Shown piece after piece: positions 21,197-31,127 of a stretch of 64,000 bases of DNA; position 1 is the stretch's first letter; each line of letters begins with the position of its first letter. The stretch is from assembly GCA_039519185.1 (NCBI GenBank), contig CM076846.1, forward strand, positions 126,360,182 to 126,424,181. The letters run 5' to 3'. The translations under genes and the position numbers were made by a program. The notes beneath the pieces were generated by a model. The model had not been told where the DNA came from. It did not search any database and saw only the letters and a program-made list of their open reading frames with translations. This DNA comes from Astragalus membranaceus. Its lineage: Eukaryota; Streptophyta; Magnoliopsida; Fabales; Fabaceae.

Positions 21197-23505
21197 CACT
21201 ACAAAAAACTCGGCGATTAGCCACGGTCAAAACCGTGGCAAACAGCCCTCAAGACCGTAGCAAACGCTATTAGCCACGGTTACCGTAACAGTGGGAACCA
21301 ATGGCGTCGCCAAATTTTAGCCACGGTCAAAAGTAGATTTAGCCACGCCTACACAAACCGTGGTAACATCCCCTTAGCTACGGTTTTGGTTTGGTTTACC
21401 ACGGCCAAACCGTGGCTAAATCGTCGTTCCAAGCTTTTAATATGCACATATTAGCCACGGTTCCAATAGTGGCTAGATTGGAGGGAAGCGCGCGGGAATT
21501 TAGTCACTATTTACCCACGGTTTAACCGTGGCTAACTCAAATTTTTTTTTTTTTAAAATTTATTCTTCCTACTTAACCCATAATTATTCTTCCTGCTAAA
21601 ACAAAGCTTATTTGTTAATGGCAACTTACTCTTCCATTTGACCATATGTAATAAGTAAATAAAAAAGCAAAATTAATAAATATGTGGTGGAATAAACTTT
21701 GGAATATATAGCTAATTAATTACTTAAGATGAAATTCTAACATCCATTAAAAAGTAATATTCAACATATAGTTACCAAAAAACCACAACTACAAAAATAC
21801 CCAATCAACAAGTAATTAGAGATTCTAAATATCTAGACTAAGATGAGGATGAACCTAGGTTGAACATCGATAATTCATCTCCAAATTTATGTTGCAAGAA
21901 GTTGTGAAGACCTTCCAATTTATTTGTTGCTTGTGTAAGCTTCTCCTTGGTTTGTGTGTGCTCCTCCTTGGTTTTAGCAAGTTCTTCTTTGGTTTTAGCA
22001 AGTTCTTCTTCGACATTCGCTTGGGCAGAGTTACCAACTTGGATAAAATCAGGGAAATGCCTACGATTTCCAAAAACAACAGTTGGACAAACACCTGGAC
22101 CTAAAACACGACTACATAATATAGTTAATTAACCGGATGCATTAGAATGTATCAAGGACCTCAAAAAAGTGAAGGAAATTGGAACTTGAAGAGCCAAACC
22201 TCAAAGACGATGCTCGTAATTGGAGAAATCGATGAAACCGCCGATGCGTTTGAAATAGACCTTGACGAGAACCACACTTTCGTCCTCGCCCGCTCGCCGT
22301 CCTCGCCGCAACTGAGATCAACGAAACCGCCGCGAGCCAACAAGATGACGGAACTGTGAATGCAGCAATCAAGACAACAACAAGAAAGAATGAAGTCAAT
22401 AACGAGGTGAATGAGAATCACGATTCACAACAAAGCAAAACACACATTTTTAGACTATAAAAATAGAATACAAATTGAAAGCAGCAAAAATCTAATTGTA
22501 TCATCAAAGTGGTTTTCGTAAAAATAGAATACACACATTTGTATCGAGCAAAAATAGAATACAAACATTTGTATCAAGCATATAAATCTAATTGAATGCA
22601 GCAAAAATCAGTGAACCAAAGCAGCAAATCAGTGAACCAAAGTATCAAATAGAATCGCAAATCAGTGAACCAAAGCAGCAAAAATAGAATACACACATTT
22701 GTATCAAGCATATAAATCTAATTGAATGTAGCAAAAATCAAATTGAAAGCAGCAAAAATCAAACTGAAAGAAGGAACTGTACGATGAGAACAAGAAAACA
22801 TCAATTTAGAGATCATCAAATCAGTTTCCCCTCCCAAATCACCATAAATGCAGTGAACAAGAAACATTAAAATCAAGAAAGAAGAAAGAAGAAAACATAA
22901 AGAAAGAAAGAAAGAAACGAGGGACGATTGGTACCTACGATGAGAAGGAAGTTGCGAGAGAGCTTCACCGAGTTGCGAGAGAGCTTCACCGAGCTTCACC
23001 GAGTTGCGAGAGAGCTTCACCGAGTTGCGAGAGGTTCACTTCTTCACTTCTTCACTTCTGGACAGGTTTCGGCGATGGAGGCTAGGTTTCAGCGATTCAC
23101 TTCTTCACTTCTGGTCAGGGACGAATTGGAGAGGTTTCTTGGTGTTTCATCGTGGAGGCTGGGTTTTCATCGTGAAGGAGAGATTCATCGTTGGTGTTTC
23201 ATCGTGGAGGCTGGGTTTTCATCGTGAAGGAGAGATTCATCGTGAAGGAGAGGTTTTCAAATGGGAGAGGAGGAATCGTGTTTCTAGGTTTTCAGAAAGG
23301 AGAGAGGAATCGTGGAATCGTGTTTCAGAGAAGGAGAGGTTTAGTTTGCGATTAAGGAGGGAGGAAGTGAGCGAGAAACAATATTATTTCACACCCTTTC
23401 CCGGTCATTTAGCCACTGTCCAGAGCGTGGCTCATCCAATTTTTACCCACGTGTAAAATAAATGTGGCTATTTTAGTGTGGCAAAGAGCCGCTAATTTGG
23501 TAGTG
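21197..23505. mobile_element. Non-autonomous CACTA element, 2.3 kb
   Basis: The left end is CACTACAAAAAACTCGGCG and the reverse complement of the right end is CACTACCAAATTAGCGGCT, with the GGCGATTAGCC / AGCGGCT motif shared. TAGCCACGGT motifs in both orientations crowd the first 350 bases, as in CACTA subterminal regions. The target duplication is ATT (21194-21196 and 23506-23508), and R1, R4 and R5 carry the empty site AAACTCATTTG(A/G)CTATTC. No transposase is recognisable. A GC-richer stretch (22930-23390) holds short tandem repeats. Confidence 0.9.
22940..23250 (+). repeat. Short tandem repeats in the CACTA right arm
   Basis: GTTGCGAGAGAGCTTCACCGA is repeated about four times at 22950-23030 with one shortened unit. 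A second block, TTCATCGTGGAGGCTGGG plus TTTTCATCGTGAAGGAGAGA, occurs twice at about 23145-23245. They keep frames open by chance; no gene is inferred. Confidence 0.8.
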
Positions 23506-23640
23506 ATTTGACTATTCTTTATATTGTGTTCTCCTAACATCAATTCCTAAAAATATTTTGTATGAGAAAAACTAAAGAAAAATAAGTGAAAAAAAATCAG
23601 TTTGCCCTTTTTTTATTAAAACTTAGTTTGCCTTTAGAAG

Positions 23641-25228
23641 AAGGAAAGGTACTCACTTTTGTTTATTTCAACCATAATTCTGTAATTCCGTAAAGAGGAG
23701 TCATTATCCCCACAAAGAAGGACTCATATGAATTTCGTCATGTTTATCACTAATGACAAAGGAAATAGAATTTGCGTAAGCAAGCAAATTATCATGCATG
23801 ATGGAGACAGTAAAAATTAAACTTTATTATATTTTCAAGGTAGTTTGGAACGATTTCGAATTCGTGCTAGTAAGGTTGCAGTGCGATGTTCCCGTCCACT
23901 ACAATGTTTAACCACCTCTTACCTACCATTGATGGGTATGTGGAGTGAACCGAAACAATCTAAATAGATATAACAAAAAAATAAGTTGACGATCAGCCCT
24001 AATTTCACAGAAAAAGACGCGAGATATAACATATAGGAGGGGGGACTGAGAAGAGGAAAGTGAATCTTACTTTTTTATGTAATTTGCTTCTCTGAGAGCT
24101 TCACAACTCAAATCTGACTTGTTAGTTATGGATATGCAGTCTCTTTGTGTGTGTTTTGCCTGGAGTATACTTCATATGTTTATGTTCAACGATGCAAAAT
24201 GCTGCAACCTTCCGAGGCCTCGGTGCAAAAGTAAATACTTTTTTAATTGCATCCTGAAATTTCGCAGGAACAGTTACAAGAAGAGTTCAACATTGTTTGT
24301 CCACTTACAACGGAAAATTAACATGAAACATTTTTGCCAAATAAACTTTCGCATTGTGTACTAATAAAAAGAAAATTTTATTATTATTGTTATTATATTC
24401 ATTTTTTTACTATATTTAAATATGTGAGTTAGGAATCGTTCACACCAAGTGTCAGGTTTTCATTTTTACACATTCAAGAACTCTTTGTAAAATATTAATT
24501 AGTTTGTTTGATTCAATCGATAAATTTACCGTTCTTTTTAAATAGGTAAACTCTATAAAATTTGATAAATTTCAGAAAAAAAAATGTTTGAAACTTTCGA
24601 AAAAAGGTTACTTGAAACTTAACTGCATAATTTAATTTAACGTATAGAATGCCATTTAAAATATAATTAACTATCTTCCATCGAATTAGATATCTATGAA
24701 CGTCTAAATTGTCTAAAAGTTTTCCCATATGATCATTTAAATAATATAGTGCGATTCAATAATTGGATCACCTAAATTTACATCCTACGTACAAAAAGTT
24801 CTAAAATCTGTAATTATGCAAAGTATGACACCTATTGTCAACGAATTATTTGTCTCTCTCTCTCTCACACACATATATAATTATCTCTTCCCATAGTAAA
24901 TTGATTGACCATTCTTATCTACTTACAAAGTTATTAATTAAATAGATAATTTTGAAAACAAGTTTTAAATATACTTTATTTTATGATATATGTTCTCTTA
25001 CCTTATTTATTGAGTTTGGTATTTTATTTAATCTATATCATTTTTTTAATATACGAAAATGTTGATTTAAAATGGCCTACTCCCAACATTTAAACTCATT
25101 TGGCTATTCTTTCAATTGTAATCAACTCCTAAACATACTTTTTAATAGGAAAAAAAAAGAAAAAAAATGGAAAAAGGTTAGTTTGCCTTGTTTTTGGTTA
25201 AAATTTAGTTTGCCTTAGAAGAAGAAAA
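23641..25228. repeat. R array, unit R4 (uninterrupted)
   Basis: The only complete unit without an insertion, and so the reference for the array: about 1590 bases from TTTGTTTATTTCAACCATAA to TAGAAGAAGAAAAATACCCAC. It is the closest relative of R2. It offers empty-site sequences for the SINE, both CACTA insertions, the palindromic MITE and the gypsy element. Confidence 0.85.
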
Positions 25229-26361
25229 ATACCCACTTTTATTTATTTATTTCAACCTTAATTCCATAAAGAAGAGTAATTATCACCACATAGAAGGAAT
25301 CATATGAATTTTGTCATGTTTATCACTATTGACAAAGGAAATAGAACTTGTGTAAGCAAGTAAATTATCATGCATGTAAAAATTAAACCTTATGATATTT
25401 TCAAGGTAGTTTGAAAAGATGTCATGCTAGTAAGGTTGCAGTGCGATGTTCCCGTCAACTACAATGTTTAACCACCTCTTACCTGCCATTGATGGGTAAG
25501 TGGCTTGAACCGAAACAACCTAAGTAGATATAACAAAAAAGAAAGTTGAAGATCAGCCCTGATTTCACAAAAAAGGCACGAGAAGCAACATATAGGAGTG
25601 GGGACTAAGAAGAGGAAAGTGAATCTTACTTGTTTATGTAATTTGCTTCTCCGAGAGTTTCACAACTCAACTCTGATTTGTTAGTTCTGGATATGCAGCC
25701 TCTCTATTGTGTGTTTTTCCTGGAGTATACTTCAGATACTTATGTTCAACGAAGTAAATACTTTTTTAATTGCATCCTGAAATTTTGTAGGAGCAGTTAC
25801 AAAAAGAGTTAAACCAGTTGGTCCACCTACAAGAGAAAAATAACAGAAATTTTTTTTGCCAAATAAACTTTCGCATTGTGTACTAATAAAAAGGAAAATT
25901 TATTATTACTATTATTATTATTATAATAAATTTAATTTTTTGACAATATATAAATATGTGAGTCAGGAATGATTCACACCAAGTGTCAAGCTTTCCTTTT
26001 TACACATTCAAGAACTCTTTGTAAAATGTTAGTTTAATTGATTCAACCCTTAAATTAACGGTTCTTTTTAAATAGGCCAACTCTATAAAATTTGATAAAT
26101 TTAAAAAAAATTGAAACTTTCGAAAAAAAGTTATTTGAAACTTAACTGCATAACTTATTTAACGTATAAAATGCCATTTAAAATATAAGTAAATATTGTA
26201 CTGAATTAGATATATATGAACGTCTAAATTGTCTAAAAGTTTCTACATATGATCATCATTAAAATAATATAATGTAATTCAATAGTTGGATCAGTTAAAT
26301 TTACATTCTACAAAAATGTGTAATTATCCAAAGTGTGACACCTATTGTCAACAAATTGTTA

Positions 26362-26394
<33 letters not shown>

Positions 26395-26395
26395 A

Positions 26396-26700
26396 CACTA
26401 CTAGAAATCTCGGCATTTCCTGCAGAATTTGCTGCGGAAATTCGTGAAAAATTCGCAGGAAACGGATTTCCTGCAGAATTACCTGCGGATGTGGGTTCGC
26501 AGTTATTTCGTTCATGGGTAATTTTTACCTGCGGATTTGTTAATCGGCAGGAAAGTTCCGCAGGAGAGTTGGCAGGAAATTCCGCAGGAAATCCGCAGGA
26601 GAGTTGGCAGGAAATTCCGCAGGAATTCCGCAGGAGAGTTGGCAGGAAATTCCGCAGGAGTCTGGCAGGAAATTCGGCAGGTAATTCCGCAGGAAATATT
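26396..26700. repeat. CACTA 3' subterminal motif cluster
   Basis: At least a dozen copies of TTCCTGC(G/A)GAA or CCGCAGGAAA lie within 300 bases, including an ordered run of GAGTTGGCAGGAAATTCCGC at about 26570-26690. The corresponding cluster at the other end is at 34720-34912. Such clusters bind TNPA-type proteins in the En/Spm system. Confidence 0.85.
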
Positions 26701-26987
26701 ATTATTATTATTTAGCTTATTGATCTAATTATAGAACCGACTTAATGCTAGTACAATAATCATTCCATAATAAAAAGGCAGGAGGATAACAAAAAAATAT
26801 ACTATATCATTGTCATACAAAAAAGTATAATACATGCCATATATAGCTATTCATGTCCCTACAAATTATAAAGAGTTTCATATATGTTACATGTATCTCA
26901 TCACATAATACAAAAAAACATACTATTTATTAATTCTGACATGTCCCTAGAAGCTATATATAGTTGTTCATGTCCCTACAAATCATA

Positions 26988-29900
26988 CTATATCTCATCA
27001 CTTAACCCATCACTATCTTCAACAACCACATCACTATCTTCAACAATCTCATTGTCATGCGGAGGCGATGAAGGCGGACGAGATGAAGATGGGGCAAACC
27101 CAAGATGTTGCATTAATGAACCAAACTCTTCTCTCATTTCCAATTTAATCTCTTCTTTCATTCGTAATTTTTCTTCTTCTTGTCTTTGCAGTGATGCGTT
27201 TAATTCTTGAACCAAACTCCTCAAAGAAACGATCTCATCTGAATTATCATTATCCGCTAATTTACATGAAGAAGTGGGCAGCATAATTCCACTAACCGAT
27301 CCAAGGCCAAAAACCTTGTGGCCCTTCTTCACTCCCACTGTATCTATCCATAAATCCATGTCGGACGGTATATCAATTTGTGGCTGACTATCACCCTCAT
27401 TCTCACCCAAAGGACATGTTGGAAGTTGAGAAGATAACTCCTGCTTTTTTTGTTCAAATTTATCCTACAAATATATTACATGTCAGCACCACAAGCAACA
27501 TATACAAATGAATAACGCCGGTATATAAATCTATCACATTCTAATTTTCCCAGTCAATTAATGGTAGTAAAAAAGGGTTGGTTGAGTGGTTATACTTCAA
27601 AGAAAAAATGAACAGGAAGCATTAGTAACTATATAAGTCTATATATATACTTCAAAGAAAGCTTAGGTTCATTGGCCAGACCAAAATACACAATCATGCT
27701 ATCAAATTCAAAACTGAATGACAAATTCACAAGGTTCAAATATCTGCAGCATAATCATCACATGCTTGTGAACATCTGCAAATTCACAAGGTTCAAATAT
27801 CTGCAGCATAATCAGCAGATATTTACCTTCAAAAAGAGTTTCCATTCAGCTTGGTTACTTATTTGTGTTAATCAAAAAATGGGATTATCAAATCTTCCAG
27901 CACCATCTGAAGGAGTATTATGTGTAATTCTAGTAAACAGAAATAAAGTGTATGTAGCTGCAAAGAAACTGATGATTGTTCAGTGTGTCTCACTCAATTT
28001 GAACCAGAATCAGAAATAAACAGTTTATCTTGTGGCCATCTTTTCCATAAAGTGTGTTTGGAGAAGTGGTTGGATTATTGGAACATTACTTGTCCACTTT
28101 GTAGGAATCCCTTGATTCCTGAAGATGATATTGCATCTTGCTTTTGGTAAGAGCAGTGAGGATTGAGGAAAGCATGCAAAATCAAATAGTGTTTTTCATG
28201 TACAGTATAATATATATATATAGTGTGTACATATTTGTGAGTTGTGACAATTTTGATGTACACAGAAATATCTGCAGATGTTCACAGTGGAAGGTAAATA
28301 TTAATTCTAGTATTCAGAATCCAATATTGAAGTAAAATATGGAAGGAAGCTCCTATTCAAAATTCAGAATCCAACATTATCTTATGTTAGTACCTTCTAG
28401 CATTTTTGTTGCATTGCTAGGCATCTTATCTCATGTATAAAAGGCTAAAAGCTAGAACTGATGTCTCCAAGTATTTACTAAGTTTACCCCAAATAGTATT
28501 TACTTAAAAATTGATGCCAAAATAGAGGACTTACATAAGCGGCTTTCGCATGCACACCCACCCAACTTTGATCCTTTTTCACATGAGTGCGAAAATAAAA
28601 ATCTACCAATGACGGATCTCTCCCATTTTCTTGCTTCTGCAAATCAGTTGATAAAGTAATTTTATTATCATTAATTTTGAAAACAAAATTATAATATACA
28701 AAAATATTTTAATAATACCATTCTCTTCCAATGCAAACGATGAGGAATTGATCCACCGGTATGAAGTGAAGCACCGTCCAAAGACTCGCGGTTTCTTCGA
28801 TTTGTTGTAGATTTCTTTTTAAATGTTGAAGACCTCCAATAAGTCTTCAATTGTCCCCACACAACATCTCCCATCCAAGTAGGCTTTTGATCTAAGTCTT
28901 TACGAGCATCTTGCATTAATTGGGCCATCTTAGCCGCTCCTCTCTTCTCAAAGTTACGCCTCACCTTGTCCTTACATTCAGGTGGCCATGTAAACATTTT
29001 CTACATTGGTTTTGACAGAATCAAAAATATTGTTATTATAATCAGGTTCATATTGTTTAATCAGTTTTGTTGCTGCTAATATTGAGTGTGCCAGGCAACT
29101 TAAATACCTTAAACAAACCAAACCAGGCATCTCGTGTATCCTTTGGAACCTTCTTCCATGATGGCTTTCCCTCCTCCAAGTTGGTACGTATAATTGAGGC
29201 AATCTCCGAAACTACCAATTTGTGTTTATCAAACCTATGTAATACATAATGAGAGCTATGTAACACATAATGAGAGCTAGAAACTCAATTCTAATAATGA
29301 GATATATCTATCTTAAGCTAATAAAAAAATAACTTACCCATCCCCTTCTGGGACTATCGGGATTCTAGTTCCATCATCTTCTCCACTAACATGACTAGAT
29401 GATGACTGAGCTGCATTTCCAATTGGATATTCTTGCATATGAACCACTTGAGTAGGGATGGATAGATACCGAGGTTGGGTTTGAAGTTGGGGTTGAGGTA
29501 TACACTGTGTGGATTGAGATCGAGATCGAGGTCGAGGTTGAGGTTGGGGTTGAGGTAAGGATTGGGTGGATTGAATAGGAGGTTGTGGTTGAGGTATAGA
29601 TTTGGTGGATCGAGGTTGAGGTTGATGTATAGATTGTGTGGATCGAGGTTGAGGTTGATGTATAGATTGTGTGGATCGAGATTGAGGTTGAGGTTGAGGT
29701 TGAGGTAAGGATTGGGTGGATTGAAGAGGAGGTTGGGGTTGATGTATAGATTTGGTGGATCGAGGTTGAGGTTGAGGTTGAGGTTGATGTATAGATTGTG
29801 TGGATCGAGGTTGAGGTTGAGGTTGAGGTTGAGGTTGATGTATAGATTGTGTGGATCGAGGTTGAGGTTGAGGTATAGATTGGGTGGATTGAAGAGGAGG

Positions 29901-30104
29901 TTGGGGTTGATGTAGAAATGTTTTGGATCGAGATGTGGGTTGAGGTAAGGATTGATGTTGATTGGGTTGAGGTTGAGTGACTTGGTTGGTATAGGCTTGG
30001 AGGGTTTCTGAGGGAATTATGCATGGTATACGCCTTTGTGCGGATCTCTTCTTTTTCAAATTTTTAATTGGCTGCATAGATTTCTTAGAATCTGACATCT
30101 GCAT
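26988..30104 (-). CDS. TNPA/Ptta-like CACTA transposase (Transposase_24)
   Basis: A five-exon gene: 30104-29338, 29234-29108, 29000-28719, 28636-28535, 27464-26988. All introns have GT/AG ends and the summed length is 585 codons with stop, every junction in phase. Exon 1 starts with M-Q-M-S-D-S-K-K, is basic, then consists of a long Q-P-Q-P-R-S-T-Q-S-I repeat. Exons 1-4 carry the plant transposase (Ptta/En/Spm, PF03004) signatures: P-E-G-D-G-F, F-T-W, W-M-G-D-V-V-W, and G-G-S-I-P-H-R near the exon 3 end. The last exon has a coiled coil of E/R/K (about residues 480-520) and an acidic tail. In related elements this protein binds the subterminal motifs in the nucleus. Possibly still translatable. 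Confidence 0.85.
27465..28534 (-). other. Large intron 4 of the TNPA-like gene, host of captured DNA
   Basis: The intron is 1070 bases, while the others are 82-107 bases. It has a normal donor (GTAAGTCC) and acceptor (TTTGTAG). Besides the XERICO-like fragment it holds a duplicated block, AAATTCACAAGGTTCAAATA plus TCTGCAGCATAATCA, at about 27722-27757 and 27779-27815. Confidence 0.75.
27879..28150 (+). pseudogene. Captured XERICO-like RING-H2 gene fragment
   Basis: On the plus strand an ATG opens M-G-L-S-N-L-P-A-P-S-E-G-V-L-C-V-I-L, the characteristic start of XERICO-type RING-H2 ubiquitin ligases, which raise abscisic acid levels in plants. After V-N the frame is disturbed. One frame over, from about 27965, comes the C-terminal RING-H2 domain: C-S-V-C, C-G-H-L-F-H, C-L-E-K-W, then C-P-L-C, with all eight zinc ligands (C3H2C3), ending at a TAA. 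The family protein is about 160 residues; here about 60 residues of the middle are deleted. The fragment continues into likely 3' UTR. It lies antisense in an intron of the transposase gene. Confidence 0.85.
29440..29960 (-). repeat. Coding minisatellite (Gln-Pro repeat) in TNPA exon 1
   Basis: The hexamer family CAACCTCAACCTCGATCCAC (encoding Q-P-Q-P-R-S-T) recurs with variable numbers of the inner CAACCT pairs, about ten blocks. Because the repeat is a multiple of three, all frames of both strands stay open and give long spurious open frames. Confidence 0.9.
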
Positions 30105-31120
30105 TCAAATATAAAAAAGTATCATATTCTAATCATAATAACAAGTAACTAAAGGTCAGAATTGAAAGATCAGAATTGAAGTCATACCTTTCAGCTGTGA
30201 CTTCACTCGGTATATTGAGTAACCTGTTACTTCACTGCAGAGATTTCTACATGTTAGATTGACAAAAATGATTGATTCTCTGATTCTTTCAGCAGAGTAA
30301 ATAGCTACATCAGTAGTGAAAAAATGCAGAAATTAATGTGCTAAAGATATGAATTACATGCCTAAAGCCGCAACAGTGCCTTTGGTTTGTGTCATCATCT
30401 GTCATATTCTTCAAACTTCAAAGGCAGCAGGCAAACAAAAAGCATAAATGTGGATTCTGATAAATAACTACAAGGGGGACAGAGGACATCATTCTATGGC
30501 TGTACAGGGGGGACAGAGGACATCAACTAGATACTAGTGAAACTGTTTTTTTTGAAGATAGATACTAGTGAAAGTTGAATTGCATTCCTTCCACTTTTTT
30601 GTGTTTAGTAGAATAAGTGTTGCAATGTAATGTAAAAGAGGCAATGATACATTGTTACACAATGAATGTCAAATATTAGTTCTAACAACTTGATTACACT
30701 GGCATAAGATAGTAAAATATGATTGGATATTTATGTAAAAGAATAAAACTTATATACAGTGCTATGTCCTATTCCTCAAGTGTATTTTTATTAGCAACTG
30801 TTCTGTGTTAGCAAAAAAATATGACACTTTGTCTCTAGTGCTCTATGTAAGTAAAACCTGTTTATACTGATAGTGTATAATTGTTAAACACTCATCAGCA
30901 CCATTCAGTTATTCAATGAAATCATCATCCTCTCGATCTTCGTCTTCATCATCTATCTCTTGAAAGTTAACCTCATCGCCACCAACTTCATCATCTCGTA
31001 GGTGGTCAATTGGGTCATCCTCTATTGTTACATTTGCTTGTGACTCTTGAACTTGAAAAGCTGCTTCCAATGTATGCCTATCATCAACAACCCCTCTTGG
31101 CTTGGTCAATTGGGTCATCC
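30105..31120 (-). other. Spacer between TNP2-like and TNPA-like genes
   Basis: Mostly non-coding. Minus strand 31118-30909 is an open stretch ending in a strongly acidic tail (D-E-D-E-D-R-E-D-D-D), probably the remains of the C-terminal end of the TNP2-like gene or of another exon. A direct repeat TCAATTGGGTCATCCTCTAT occurs at about 31008 and 31110. GGACAGAGGACATC occurs twice (about 30478 and 30510). Confidence 0.5.
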
Positions 31121-31127
31121 TCTATTG

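Larger units (their letters stand above)
20041..23640. repeat. R array, unit R3 (with SINE and CACTA insertions)
   Basis: It begins in the middle of the unit (TTTTTAATTGCATCC at about 20120), joined to a 70-base stump of R2, so about 500 bases including the exon-like part are deleted. To its right it is nearly identical to R1, including the SINE at the same site. At about 20595-20730 a 130-base insertion contains a GC-rich stretch (ACGGGGACGGGTTCCCCGCG) absent from R1. Confidence 0.85.

Noticed and set aside
22142..22421. Open frames on both strands in the 2.3-kb CACTA (about 22150-22420)
   Set aside because: Three mutually overlapping frames, none with a domain; a captured gene piece is possible but cannot be supported.
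29395..30024. Long Thr/Ser-rich open frame (209 codons) overlapping TNPA exon 1
   Set aside because: It is an alternative reading of the same CAACCT-type coding minisatellite. The exon 1 frame of the TNPA-like gene has the matching splice junctions, this one does not.
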